From NCBI GenBank assembly GCA_964457225.1, contig CAYWEM010000003.1, positions 62,001 to 126,000 of the forward strand: a stretch of 64,000 nt of DNA, read 5' to 3'. This DNA comes from CAYWEM01 sp964457225 (GTDB lineage Bacteria > Acidobacteriota > Aminicenantia > UBA2199). Shown here in pieces: positions 50,925 to 60,221 of the stretch. The position numbers and the translations under genes were made by a program. The notes under the pieces are model-generated. The model did no database searches. It saw only the letters and a program-made list of their open reading frames with translations, and was not told the origin of the DNA. Position 1 is the first letter of the stretch, and each line of letters begins with the position of its first letter.

Positions 50925-51830
50925 ATGAGCGCCTACCTGGGAGAAATCGCCGCCCTGACCACCGCCGCCCTGTGGGCTTTCAACACCCTGGCTTTCAGCC
51001 TGGCCGGCCGCCGGGTCGGATCAGCCACGGTCAACCACGTCAGGCTCTGGATATCACTACTGTTCCTGTTGATCATGCACTTCTCCTTTTTCGGCAGTTT
51101 CCTGCCGACCGGGCTCGGCCGGCAGGATGTATTCTGGCTGGCATTATCCGGACTGGTCGGCTACGTCATCGGTGACGCCCTGCTCTTCGAAGCCCTGGTC
51201 CGCATCGGCGCCCGGCTTTCCATGCTGGTGATGACCCTGACCCCGGTGTTCAGCGCCCTGCTGGCCTGGCTGGTGCTGGCCGAAAGACTCAAGGCGATAC
51301 AGCTGGGGGCCATAGCCCTGACCGTCGGCGGTATCGCCCTGGTGGTCGGGGAACGAAAAAACAACCAGGGAAAACAAGTATTTTCAGGGAAGAGCCTGCT
51401 GGTAGGCATCATGCTGGCCGCCGGCGGAGCCCTGGGCCAGGCCGCCGGACTTCTCTTTTCCAAGCTCGGCCTGGTCGGCGGCCTGCACCCGGTTTCGGCC
51501 AACCTGGTACGCACCTTGCCGGCGGTGATGGTCATGGCCGGCTGGACAGCCCTGGCCGGCCGGCTGGGCCGGGAATTCAGCAAACTGCGCGACGGCCGGG
51601 CCCTGGCCCAGATCACGGCCGGTGCCGCCGCCGGGCCGGTGCTGGGGGTTATCCTGGCGCTTTACGCCATAACCAGGACTCATATCGGCATCGCTTCCAC
51701 GCTGATGTCCCTCTCCCCCCTGATCCTGATTCCCCTGGCCCATCGCTTCCAGGCTGAACCGATCACCCCGCGCGCGGTCTGGGGCACCCTGACCGCCCTG
51801 GCCGGAGCCGCCCTGCTCTTCTTCACCTGA
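50925..51830 (+). CDS. EamA/DMT-family transporter
   Basis: 301 residues, about ten hydrophobic helices in two EamA halves (about 5-137 and 155-300). The typical VMTLTPVFSALLAWLVLAERL ends the first half and SLSPLILIPLAHRF lies in the second. Exports or imports amino acids, sugars or other metabolites; substrate unknown. Close to ansA, so an amino-acid role is possible. Confidence 0.88.
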   Translation: MSAYLGEIAALTTAALWAFNTLAFSLAGRRVGSATVNHVRLWISLLFLLIMHFSFFGSFLPTGLGRQDVFWLALSGLVGYVIGDALLFEALVRIGARLSMLVMTLTPVFSALLAWLVLAERLKAIQLGAIALTVGGIALVVGERKNNQGKQVFSGKSLLVGIMLAAGGALGQAAGLLFSKLGLVGGLHPVSANLVRTLPAVMVMAGWTALAGRLGREFSKLRDGRALAQITAGAAAGPVLGVILALYAITRTHIGIASTLMSLSPLILIPLAHRFQAEPITPRAVWGTLTALAGAALLFFT

Positions 51831-51863
51831 GAGCCGTTTCCCCCCTGATATAGACCACCGGGT

Positions 51864-51893
51864 TTGACAGAAACTGAAACCGACGTTTATAAT
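51864..51893 (+). promoter_or_regulatory. Promoter of the second Ser/Thr kinase
   Basis: TTGACA (51864-51869), 18-base spacer, TATAAT (51888-51893), both perfect hexamers. Start near 51900, leader about 25 bases without a strong ribosome site. Confidence 0.78.
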
Positions 51894-51924
51894 ATTATCA
51901 AGAAAAAACAGAAAAACGTGAAGA

Positions 51925-54744
51925 ATGCCTGACACTGATACCTTGAACCTGGACGACCGCAATTTGCCCGCCGGCGGCGACTCCGGCCCTCTGCTGACCT
52001 ATGTCCAACTGCAGGCCTGGCAGCCGGGCCGGGAAACAATTGTCTCGGGCCGTTTCCTGCCGACCCGCTTCCTGGGCCGGGGCGGTTTCGGCCTGGTCTT
52101 CGCCGCCCGTGATCTGCAGGAAAAGCGCGAAGTGGCCCTCAAGTTTCTCAACCCGGAGCAGGTCAGTGATCAGCGCCGGGCCGGGCGCATCCGGCGGGAA
52201 TTTGAACTGGCCGCCAAGTTCCAGCATCCCGGGCTGGTAAAACTGCAGGACCTGCTCAACTGGCAGGGTCTGCAATACCTGGTGATGGAACTGGTCGAAG
52301 GCCTGAACCTGCGCGAACTGGTTGAACTGCACGGACCGAGGACTTGGCCGGAGACTGAGCCGCTGCTGCTCCAGCTGATCGAAGTGCTGTCCCTGCTGCA
52401 CCGGCAGAGCGCGGTACACCGGGACATCAAGCCTTCCAACCTGATGCTCGACCGGCAGGGCAGACTGGTACTGCTCGATCTCGGCCTGACCCGGGAACTG
52501 GACGATCCCCGCAAAACGGCTTCGACCGGCGAACTGGTCGGCTCACCTCATTACCTGCCGCCGGAAGTGATCCTGGGCCGGCCGAGCACTCCCGCCTCCG
52601 ACCTCTACCAGCTGGCCCTGGTGGCCTATTTCCTGCTGAGTTCCCGGCATCCCTTCGACGAGGAAAACTCCAACACTTCCCAGGTCATCAGCCGCCAGCT
52701 GGCCAGCCCCCTGCGCCTGCCGGACAAGCCTCCCCTGCCGGAAAAATGGCGCCGACTGCTGGACGCCTGCCTGGAAAAAAACCCGGCCGCCCGTCCCCGC
52801 GATGCCGCCCACCTGGCCGACCTGCTGGGCCCGGGCAAACTGCCGGCCCGCCTCCTGCTGCGCCTGCGGGCCAGAAAGCCGATAATGCGCCTGGCCCTGG
52901 CGGCCGGGTTACTCCTGCTGTTGGCCGGGGTCGGGCTCTATTCTTTCCTGCCGGCCGGCCGGGTAATTGAGCGGGAAGGTCAACTGCTGGCCAGGAACGC
53001 GCTTGGGCGGGTGGTCTGGCGCCGGGGCGCGCCGGCGGGCGAACGCCTGAGCGCCTGGACCGCCGGAGCCGATGCCCGCGGTTCACTCCAGGTCGCGGCC
53101 GTGTTCAGCCCCCAGGCCGAACCGTTTTCCTACGAATTCAGCCTCGACACCATCCGGCCGGAGGATTTCCCCTTCAGGCACCGCGTCTGGGATCAGCGGG
53201 GCCGCCTGCGCTTTGAAAACGAAATGTTCGAGGAATCGATGAATTACTTCGATTTCTATCCGGTCAGCCAGGTTGTTCGAATCGATAACATGGACCTGGA
53301 CCGGGACGGCCGGCCGGAAATCATCATCTACACCCAGCAGGCCGGGGGCATGTTTCCGGCCCTGCTGAGCGCCTGGAATACTGAACGGAAGGCGTGGCGG
53401 TGGCTGTTCTCCCCGGGCTACTTCAGAGATGGTTCCCTGACCCTGGTGCCGCCCGCGGCCGCTGAAACCGGCCCGGCCAGCCTGGCGATGCTGGCCATGA
53501 GCAACCCCTTCTGCCATTACACGCTCTGGGCCTGGAACATCGATCTGGGCAGTAGTAACCGGCAAATCGTGCTTCCCCCGACCTGGTACGACCATCACAT
53601 GCCCTACATCAAGACCCGGGACATGGTCATCCTGCCCCAATACGCCTCGATCAAGCGCAATGAATGGAGCGAAAAGGGCCTGATAGTTTTCGAGAACATG
53701 GGCCGGGACACGCTGATCTCGGTCGAGTCCGGCGGCCGGGTCTCTATCCAGGGCCCCGCGCCCCGGATTTTCCAGGAGGATTTCGAGGCCAACAGCCGCG
53801 TCTTCACCCTGCTCAACCGGGCCTTTTACCTCCTGAACCGCCGCCAGGCCGGCCCGGCCGGCCGGGCCCTGGCCGAAATCGACCAGTCAGTCATAAACAA
53901 TCCCTGGCTCAACTCCCTGGTCTCCTATTTCCGGGCTGAGACGGCCGCCCAGCAGGCGGATCTGGCCCAAGCCCGGGCGCACCTGCGGGAGGCCCTGGCC
54001 CATGATCCGGGCAACAGCGACGCCCACAACCGGCTCTGTGAACTGGAAGTGCTGGAGCAGGGACCGCTGGCCGGGCTGGAATACCTGCAGGATTACCCTG
54101 GACACCGCTACCAGTTCTGGGGCCTGGTCATGGGCCAGGAACTGTTCAACTTCACCTGCCACCTGATGGCCGGCAACCTGCCCCGGGCCGGTGAATACAA
54201 ACAGCGCCTGGCCCGGACTAACAGTTTCCAGGAACACCGCCTGACCGCCCTGCAGGCGCTGGCCGCCCTGTACCGGGACAGCCGGGAAGGATTGCAGGGA
54301 GTCATCGAGCGCCTGCTGGCCCGGCAAAGAAACAACACCGCCATCCTGGACATAAGTGAACAACAACTGATCCTGGCCCGGCTCTGGACGGTCGCCGGCC
54401 GGCTGGACGAAGCCGAGCCATTCCTGCGCCACTTCTGCACCCATACCCTGCGTCACCGGCCCTTCGCCGAAGTCAGCCTGGCCTGGCATGAAATCGAGCA
54501 CGGGCAAAGCGCCGCCGGCCTGGCCCGGGCTGAGCGGGCTTTCAGCAGTTTACGCCGCATGGCCGGCTGGGATTTCTGGGCCCGTTTCTGGCTTTTCTAC
54601 GATGCCTGGGTCTACGGCCGGGCCATGGAAGCGGCCGGCGAACCCGGCAAAGCCGCCGAGGGTTACCGCCTCTGCCTGGAACTGGCTCCGCATTCCTTCC
54701 TGGCCGCCGAAGCCCGCGAGCGGCTGAACCTCCTACCGGACTGA
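51925..54744 (+). CDS. Membrane Ser/Thr protein kinase with TPR-rich C-terminal region (paralogue)
   Basis: 939 residues, with the same plan as the kinase at 787-3612. Kinase domain about 43-302: Gly loop GRGGFG 51-56, Lys73, HRDIKPSN 165-172, DLG at 185-187 in place of DFG, PPE for APE. Membrane helix about 322-342. The outer part includes DNMDLDRDGRPEIII, a calcium-loop (FG-GAP/EF-hand-like) motif, a beta-rich block and C-terminal TPRs, ending in ARFWLFYDAWVYG. DLG for DFG is common in active bacterial kinases. No partner phosphatase is in the window. Alone between a DMT transporter and arsR. Confidence 0.88.
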   Translation: MPDTDTLNLDDRNLPAGGDSGPLLTYVQLQAWQPGRETIVSGRFLPTRFLGRGGFGLVFAARDLQEKREVALKFLNPEQVSDQRRAGRIRREFELAAKFQHPGLVKLQDLLNWQGLQYLVMELVEGLNLRELVELHGPRTWPETEPLLLQLIEVLSLLHRQSAVHRDIKPSNLMLDRQGRLVLLDLGLTRELDDPRKTASTGELVGSPHYLPPEVILGRPSTPASDLYQLALVAYFLLSSRHPFDEENSNTSQVISRQLASPLRLPDKPPLPEKWRRLLDACLEKNPAARPRDAAHLADLLGPGKLPARLLLRLRARKPIMRLALAAGLLLLLAGVGLYSFLPAGRVIEREGQLLARNALGRVVWRRGAPAGERLSAWTAGADARGSLQVAAVFSPQAEPFSYEFSLDTIRPEDFPFRHRVWDQRGRLRFENEMFEESMNYFDFYPVSQVVRIDNMDLDRDGRPEIIIYTQQAGGMFPALLSAWNTERKAWRWLFSPGYFRDGSLTLVPPAAAETGPASLAMLAMSNPFCHYTLWAWNIDLGSSNRQIVLPPTWYDHHMPYIKTRDMVILPQYASIKRNEWSEKGLIVFENMGRDTLISVESGGRVSIQGPAPRIFQEDFEANSRVFTLLNRAFYLLNRRQAGPAGRALAEIDQSVINNPWLNSLVSYFRAETAAQQADLAQARAHLREALAHDPGNSDAHNRLCELEVLEQGPLAGLEYLQDYPGHRYQFWGLVMGQELFNFTCHLMAGNLPRAGEYKQRLARTNSFQEHRLTALQALAALYRDSREGLQGVIERLLARQRNNTAILDISEQQLILARLWTVAGRLDEAEPFLRHFCTHTLRHRPFAEVSLAWHEIEHGQSAAGLARAERAFSSLRRMAGWDFWARFWLFYDAWVYGRAMEAAGEPGKAAEGYRLCLELAPHSFLAAEARERLNLLPD

Positions 54745-54780
54745 TCCACAACCCGGCGCTTTATTTCTTTTTTTATTCTC

Positions 54781-54809
54781 TTGACAAACCCGGGACAAAG
54801 CAGTATTAT
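54781..54809 (+). promoter_or_regulatory. Promoter of the arsR-CoA-disulfide reductase operon
   Basis: TTGACA (54781-54786), 17-base spacer, TATTAT (54804-54809); start near 54816, inside the ATATCG operator. Confidence 0.78.
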
Positions 54810-54814
54810 TTTTT

Positions 54815-54838
54815 ATATCGTGATATTGCGATATATCG
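54815..54838. promoter_or_regulatory. ArsR-type operator
   Basis: ATATCG (54815-54820) and CGATAT (54829-54834) form a perfect inverted repeat with an eight-base gap, and a further ATATCG overlaps at 54833-54838. The AT-rich dyad at the transcription start matches the typical site of ArsR-family repressors; binding by the product of the next gene is inferred. Confidence 0.65.
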
Positions 54839-54857
54839 ACCATACAAGGAGTTGCCG

Positions 54858-55190
54858 GTGAACAAAGTTGATGAAAACAAACTGCTTCCTGAAACTTGCC
54901 TGGAGCAAGTGGCTGAATGCCTGCGGGTCATGGGCCACCCGCTGAGACTGCGGCTGGTCGACCTCATGCTGTCCGGGGAATACACGGTCAACGAGCTGGC
55001 CGAGCTCTGCGGCGCCCCGCCCAGCCAGACCTGCGAACACCTGCGACTCATGAAGAGTCACGGCTACCTGGCCTGCCGGCGCGAAGGCCGCAAGGTTTAT
55101 TACCTGGTCAACGATCCCCAGCTGCCCGACCTGATAGCCTGCATCCGGCGTCACAGCGACTGCCCGGGCAAAAACAATAAAGGAGCATGA
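54858..55190 (+). CDS. ArsR-family transcriptional repressor
   Basis: 110 residues, winged helix with LRVMGHPLRLRLVDLMLSGEYTVNELAELCGAPPSQTCEHLRLMKSHGYLACRREGRKVYYLV. Four cysteines (about 14, 52, 59 and 75) could form a thiol or persulfide switch, which would suit its sulfur-related partner, but a defined metal site is not clear. GTG 54858 is chosen: AGGAG is six bases upstream. Its stop is one base from the next start (TGACATG). Confidence 0.9.
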   Translation: MNKVDENKLLPETCLEQVAECLRVMGHPLRLRLVDLMLSGEYTVNELAELCGAPPSQTCEHLRLMKSHGYLACRREGRKVYYLVNDPQLPDLIACIRRHSDCPGKNNKGA

Positions 55191-55191
55191 C

Positions 55192-57639
55192 ATGAATTCA
55201 CGCAAACGCATTCTTATCATCGGCGGCGTGGCCGGCGGCGCCTCGGCGGCGGCCAGGGCCCGGCGGCTCGACGAGAACGCCGAGATCATCATCTTTGAGC
55301 GCGGAGCCTATATCTCGTTCGCCAACTGCGGCCTGCCCTATCACATCGGCGGAGCCATCCCGGAGCGCGAAAGCCTGCTGGTGCAAACCCCGGAGAGCAT
55401 GGGCTGGCGCTTCGGCATCGACGTCAGGGTCAACACCGAAGTGCTCAAGATCGACCGGGAGCGCAAGGAAGTACTGAGCCGCAACCTCAGGACCGGTGAA
55501 CAGCTGAGTACAGGGTACGATCAACTGATACTCAGTCCCGGGGCCGAACCGCTCCGCCCCCCCCTGCCGGGTATCGACCAGCCCGGTGTTTTCACCCTGC
55601 GCAATATCCCGGACATGGACCGGATCAAGCAGGTAATCGACTCGGAAAAGCCGCGTCATGCATTGGTTGTCGGCGGCGGCTACATCGGCCTGGAAATGGC
55701 CGAAGCCCTTCATGCCCGCGGCCTGCAGGTCACCCTGGTGGAACTGGCCGACCAGGTTTTCAACGTCATCGATCCGGAAATGGCCGCCCAGCTTCACCGC
55801 CAACTGCGCCTGCAGGGCATTGACCTGCGCCTGGGTGTCTCGGTCAGCGCCATAAGCCCTGAAGGACCCGGCTTGAAGGTCAGCCTGGCCGACGGCCAGT
55901 CCCTGAACACCGGCCTGGTGATCATGGCCGTGGGTGTGCGCCCGGAAACGGGCCTGGCCCGCGAGGCCGGCCTGGAAATCGGACCTTCCGGCGGCATCGC
56001 GGTAAACGAGAGAATGCAGACCAGCGATCCGGACATCTACGCGGTCGGCGATGCCGTTGAAGTAAAAACCTTTATCGGCGAAACACCCGCCCTGGTGCCC
56101 CTGGCCGGACCGGCCAACCGCCAGGGCCGTATTGCCGCCGACAACATCTGCGGCCGGGACTCGGTTTACAAAAACACCCAGGGCACGGCCATCTGCAAGG
56201 TGTTCGACCTGGCCGTCGGCATGGTCGGACTGGCTGAAAAACAATTGAAAAAACAGGGCATTGCCTACGAAAAGGTTTATGTCCACCCCCTGAGCCATGC
56301 TTCTTATTATCCCGGAGCAGCGGGCCTGACCCTGAAACTGTTGTTCAGCCCGGAAAACGGCGCCATCCTGGGCGCCCAGGCCGTCGGCGCCGACGGCATC
56401 GACAAGCGCATCGACGTACTGGCCGTGGCCCAGCGCGCCGGCCTGACCGTTTACGACCTGCAGGACCTGGAACTATGCTACGCCCCACCCTACGGTTCAG
56501 CCAAGGATCCGGTCAATTACGCCGGTTTCGTCGCCGCCAACCTGCTGAAGGGTGACCTGAAACAGGTCTATGCCGAACAGCTGGCTGAGGAAAAAGACCA
56601 TGTTCTGCTCGATGTCCGTACCGGCGAAGAGTTCCAGACCGGCTCGCTGCCCGGAGCCCGGCACATCCCGCTTGACGAATTGCGCGGCCGGCTGGACGAA
56701 CTGCCTAAAGATCGAAAAATAGTGGTTTTCTGCAAAGTGGGCCTGCGCGGCTACATAGCCTGCCGCATGCTTTCCCAGCGCGGTTATGACTGCCGCAACC
56801 TGGCCGGCGGCCTGCTCAGCTACCAGGACACCATCGGGACTGCCTCAGATCAGCAGTCGGCTCGCCCGCCCGCTCCGCAAAACAGCCCCCAAGCCGGGCA
56901 GGAAAGCCGGGCCCCGGAAGTGCTGGTCGATGCCCGGGGACTGCCTTGTCCAGGTCCGATAGTAAGATTGAAAAGCGCGGTCGATCAACTGGCTCCCGGA
57001 CAGCGGGTTCTGATAAGCGCCACTGACCCGGGATTCGCCGCCGACGTGGAGGCCTGGTGCCGTTCCACCGGCAACCGCCTGCTGGATCTGAAAACTGAAA
57101 AAGGCGTACTGCAGGCCCTGGTCTCCCGGGAAAAGGAAGCAGGTGGTGAACAATCAGCCGGGGTTTCGGATAAAAACAAGACCATAGTCGTTTTTTCCGG
57201 TGATTTCGACAAACTGATGGCCGCCTTCATCATCGCCGGCGGAGCCGCGGCCATGGGCAGCCGGGTTACCATGTTTTTCACTTTCTGGGGGCTCAACGCC
57301 CTGCGCCGTTCCCGTCCTCCCCGGGTACGAAAAAACCTGGTCGAGAGAATGTTCGGCTTCATGATGCCGACCGGGGCTGAAAAGACGGCCCTGTCCAGGA
57401 TGAACCTGGGCGGCCTGGGTCTGGGCATGATCAAGTCGATCATGCGCAAGAAAAAGGTATCTTCGATTTCCGAACTGATCAGCGAAGCTCAGCGCTCGGG
57501 AGTCCGCCTGGTGGCCTGCGCCATGTCCATGGACCTGATGGGCATCCGCCGCGAGGAACTGATCGAGGGTGTCGAAGAAGGAGGAGTGGCCCTGTACCTG
57601 CAGAAAGCCGAACAGGGCACGGTCAACCTCTTCATTTAA
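55192..57639 (+). CDS. CoA-disulfide reductase-rhodanese-TusA-DsrE fusion protein
   Basis: 815 residues, four domains. 1-450: FAD/NAD(P)H disulfide reductase of the CoADR/NADH-oxidase group, with GGVAGGASAAARARR, active Cys46 in SFANCGLPYHIGG and VVGGGYIGLEMAE. About 465-550: rhodanese with Cys514 (VVFCKVGLRGY). About 580-645: TusA/SirA with Cys586 in GLPCPGP. About 663-815: DsrE/DsrE2-like domain starting KTIVVFSGDFDKLMAAFIIAGGAA. The set suggests reduction of CoA or other per/polysulfides and hand-over of sulfane sulfur along the Cys residues. Under ArsR control. Confidence 0.93.
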   Translation: MNSRKRILIIGGVAGGASAAARARRLDENAEIIIFERGAYISFANCGLPYHIGGAIPERESLLVQTPESMGWRFGIDVRVNTEVLKIDRERKEVLSRNLRTGEQLSTGYDQLILSPGAEPLRPPLPGIDQPGVFTLRNIPDMDRIKQVIDSEKPRHALVVGGGYIGLEMAEALHARGLQVTLVELADQVFNVIDPEMAAQLHRQLRLQGIDLRLGVSVSAISPEGPGLKVSLADGQSLNTGLVIMAVGVRPETGLAREAGLEIGPSGGIAVNERMQTSDPDIYAVGDAVEVKTFIGETPALVPLAGPANRQGRIAADNICGRDSVYKNTQGTAICKVFDLAVGMVGLAEKQLKKQGIAYEKVYVHPLSHASYYPGAAGLTLKLLFSPENGAILGAQAVGADGIDKRIDVLAVAQRAGLTVYDLQDLELCYAPPYGSAKDPVNYAGFVAANLLKGDLKQVYAEQLAEEKDHVLLDVRTGEEFQTGSLPGARHIPLDELRGRLDELPKDRKIVVFCKVGLRGYIACRMLSQRGYDCRNLAGGLLSYQDTIGTASDQQSARPPAPQNSPQAGQESRAPEVLVDARGLPCPGPIVRLKSAVDQLAPGQRVLISATDPGFAADVEAWCRSTGNRLLDLKTEKGVLQALVSREKEAGGEQSAGVSDKNKTIVVFSGDFDKLMAAFIIAGGAAAMGSRVTMFFTFWGLNALRRSRPPRVRKNLVERMFGFMMPTGAEKTALSRMNLGGLGLGMIKSIMRKKKVSSISELISEAQRSGVRLVACAMSMDLMGIRREELIEGVEEGGVALYLQKAEQGTVNLFI

Positions 57640-57666
57640 AGCAACAACTTGTCCGGGGCCCGAATT

Positions 57667-57694
57667 TTGTTTTCAGCGCAAAAACGGTTACAAT
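57667..57694 (+). promoter_or_regulatory. Possible promoter of the PPIase gene
   Basis: TTGTTT (57667-57672), 16-base spacer, TACAAT (57689-57694). Moderate match; start near 57701, leader about 33 bases with AGGAGG. Confidence 0.5.
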
Positions 57695-57733
57695 GAATTT
57701 TCTTGAGACATGACTTTCAGGAGGTTTTCGGCC

Positions 57734-58348
57734 ATGAGAATGAAATCAATGTTTTTTGCCCTGGCCCTGATCATGCTCTTTAACGCCTGCACCAAGAAAA
57801 AGGAGGATCCAGTGCCAAGTGATGAAAAAAAACCGGCTGCAGTCAGCACCCTGGTGACCCTGGAAACGACCAAGGGCGACATAACCATAGAACTGGACGA
57901 GCTCAAGGCTCCCCTGAGCGCGGCCAACTTTCTGCATTACGTTGACAGCGGCTTTTACGACAACACCATCTTTCACCGGGTCATTCCCGGCTTCGTCGTT
58001 CAGGGCGGCGGCCACCTGGCCGACATGAGCCGTAAAGAAACCGGCCCGGCCATCAAGAACGAAGCGGACAACGGCCTGTCCAACCTGCGCGGCACCCTGG
58101 CCTTGGCCCGCACCAGTGAAATCGACAGCGCCACTTCCCAGTTTTTTATCAACCTGGTCGACAACCAGCGCCTCGACCATCGGGAAGCCAGCCCCCAGGG
58201 GTTCGGGTACTGCGTTTTCGGCCGGGTCATTGCAGGCATGGAAGTAGTCGATGCCATCGCCATGGAAGAAACCGGCGATGTCCAGGGCCACCAGAACGTC
58301 CCCCTGAACAGCGTGGTGATTCTCAAAGCCCGCAGAGCGGACAGCTGA
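57734..58348 (+). CDS. Cyclophilin-type peptidyl-prolyl isomerase, lipoprotein
   Basis: 204 residues. Signal MRMKSMFFALALIMLFNAC with Cys19 as likely lipidation site, a Lys/Pro linker, then the cyclophilin domain: TLETTKGDITIELDELKAPLSAANFLHY, FHRVIPGFVVQGGG, ARTSEIDSATSQFFINLVDN and FGRVIAGMEVVDAIA. Helps fold exported proteins at a membrane surface. ATG 57734 has AGGAGG nine bases upstream. Confidence 0.93.
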   Translation: MRMKSMFFALALIMLFNACTKKKEDPVPSDEKKPAAVSTLVTLETTKGDITIELDELKAPLSAANFLHYVDSGFYDNTIFHRVIPGFVVQGGGHLADMSRKETGPAIKNEADNGLSNLRGTLALARTSEIDSATSQFFINLVDNQRLDHREASPQGFGYCVFGRVIAGMEVVDAIAMEETGDVQGHQNVPLNSVVILKARRADS

Positions 58349-58360
58349 AGCGCGGGAAAT

Positions 58361-59194
58361 TCAGGGTCGACCGGCCCCGATATACTTGATCATTGCCAGC
58401 AGTTTTTCGCGGTCCCGCGGCAGTACTCCGGCCAGGGGCAGGGGATTGGAAGCGTGATCGGCCCGGAAAATGGTGCGGCAGTCGAGGGCGCTGATAAAGG
58501 TTTCAAGCTCGCGGCGGTAATCACTCAGGTTGAAAGAACTGTAGTTCGGATCATTCCTCAGAGTCGTGTGTTCAAGCATCAGGCTCAGCAGAGAAGTATG
58601 AGTCGGACCGATCGCACTGACCAGGGCGGCGGACTCGCGGGCATGGACGGCAGACAAGTCACGACCGCCCAGGCCGACCAGCACCATCAGGGAAAGGTTC
58701 AAACCGGCCGCGCCGACCCGGCGGCAGTTTTCAACCATCTCTTCAGCCGGCATGAACTTGTCGGCCCTGGCCAGCACTTCTTCCGAACCGGATTCCAGGC
58801 CGACATAAACCACCCGCAAGCCCAAAGCTCCTAATCGTTTCAAATCTGACACGCTTTTCCCGGCCAGGGAGAAAACCGAGCCGTAAATGCCGAAGCGGTT
58901 CAGACCGGGGAAAATCTCCCGGGCTCCTATCATGGCCGCTTCCAGTTCTTCAGTTTCCAGGACCAGGCTGTCGCCGTCAGCCAGGAAAGCCCGGCGAAAA
59001 TCTCCGGCACCGGCCGCGGCCAGCAGTTCCAGGTGTTCGGCCAGTTGCAACGAGGTTTTTGCTTTAAACTTCTTGCCCTTGTACATCGGGCAGAAAAGAC
59101 AACGATTCCAGGGACAGCCCTCGGTCAGTTGGATGATCAATGATCCGGCCTCAGCCGGGGGCCGAAATACGGGCTCGGAGTAAATCATGGTCAT
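58361..59194 (-). CDS. Radical SAM protein (CX4CX2C type)
   Basis: 277 residues. [4Fe-4S] cluster motif GCPWNRCLFCPMYKG, with four rather than three residues between the first two cysteines, as in a known subgroup of YgiQ/B12-independent radical SAM proteins. The LADGDSLVL and VYVGLESGSEEVL segments of the TIM barrel follow. No extra cluster domain is visible. Reaction unknown. Last gene of a minus-strand run after the exchanger gene, 15 bases away. Confidence 0.9.
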   Translation of the reverse strand: MTMIYSEPVFRPPAEAGSLIIQLTEGCPWNRCLFCPMYKGKKFKAKTSLQLAEHLELLAAAGAGDFRRAFLADGDSLVLETEELEAAMIGAREIFPGLNRFGIYGSVFSLAGKSVSDLKRLGALGLRVVYVGLESGSEEVLARADKFMPAEEMVENCRRVGAAGLNLSLMVLVGLGGRDLSAVHARESAALVSAIGPTHTSLLSLMLEHTTLRNDPNYSSFNLSDYRRELETFISALDCRTIFRADHASNPLPLAGVLPRDREKLLAMIKYIGAGRP

Positions 59195-59209
59195 GCTTCA
59201 GCACCCCAT

Positions 59210-60154
59210 TCAGGGCCAGAGATACACCAGATAAGCACCGTAAACCAAAAGCAGCAGGATTCCCTCCAGCCTGCTGATGCGGAACCCGCTGCGCATCAGG
59301 GGCAGTAACAGCAAGGCCAGGCAGATCATAAACAGGTAATCGAAGATCTGAATCCCCTGCGCTTTCAGCGGAACCAGAACTCCGCTGACTCCACAAATAG
59401 CCAACAGGTTGAATATATTAGAGCCGACGATATTGCCGATGGCGATGTCTTGCTGGTTTTTCAGCGCCGCTACCATCGAGGTGGCCAGTTCAGGCAGGCT
59501 GGTGCCGCCGGCAACTACGGTCAAGGCAACCAGGGTCGGCGAGATGCCGAAAAACTCCGCCAGGCTGAGCGCCGCTTGCACCAGAAAATTGGAGCCGGCC
59601 AGCAAGGCCAGCAGTCCGACAAGCATTAATACCGTTTCCAGCCAGGGGAATCCGGCTGAAACTGCTGTCCCGGACGCTTTGCCTGGCAATTCCACTTCAG
59701 CAGAACTTTTTTTTCCGAAATACAGGGTTAATCCAAGATAGCCAAGCATCAGGAAAAGCAACAGCAAGGCTTCGGAACCCGACAACAAGCCATCCAGCAA
59801 CAAACCGGCAAACAGCAATGAGAAAAAAACCATCAGGGGCGTATCAATCTTCAAAACTTCCACATTGACCCTGAGCGGACGAATCAAGGCTGAAAGGCCC
59901 AGGATCACCGCGATATTGAAAATGTTGGAGCCGACCACGTTGCCCAGAGAAACACCGCCAAATCCTTCCAGGGCGGCTTTTATGCTTACCGCCATTTCCG
60001 GAGTGCTGGTGCCGAAAGCAACCACGGTCAAACCGATCATCAGGGCGGAAACTCCAAAATACGCCGCGATCTGGGCCGCCCCCCTGACCAGACGCTCAGC
60101 TCCAAAATAGAGCAGCAGTCCACCGCCCAGAAGCTTTAACACTGAAATCAGCAT
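59210..60154 (-). CDS. Na+/Ca2+ exchanger-family (CaCA) transporter, YrbG-like
   Basis: 314 residues with about ten helices in two inverted halves. The alpha repeats are IGLTVVAFGTSTPEMAVSI with GNVVGSNIFNI (about 40-90), and LVALTVVAGGTSLPELATS with GNIVGSNIFNL (about 205-255). Exchanges Ca2+ for Na+ or H+. Start ATG 60154 with little ribosome-site support. Confidence 0.93.
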   Translation of the reverse strand: MLISVLKLLGGGLLLYFGAERLVRGAAQIAAYFGVSALMIGLTVVAFGTSTPEMAVSIKAALEGFGGVSLGNVVGSNIFNIAVILGLSALIRPLRVNVEVLKIDTPLMVFFSLLFAGLLLDGLLSGSEALLLLFLMLGYLGLTLYFGKKSSAEVELPGKASGTAVSAGFPWLETVLMLVGLLALLAGSNFLVQAALSLAEFFGISPTLVALTVVAGGTSLPELATSMVAALKNQQDIAIGNIVGSNIFNLLAICGVSGVLVPLKAQGIQIFDYLFMICLALLLLPLMRSGFRISRLEGILLLLVYGAYLVYLWP

Positions 60155-60221
60155 CGCCCGAAATCCATGCCGGATCTGGTTTTTTTCAAAAAAAAGAAGA
60201 TCGGACCATCCTGATGCGGAC

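Noticed and set aside
55198..56298. Long minus-strand frame opposite the CoA-disulfide reductase gene
   Set aside because: Composition and position show that it is the antisense shadow of a well-defined enzyme gene.
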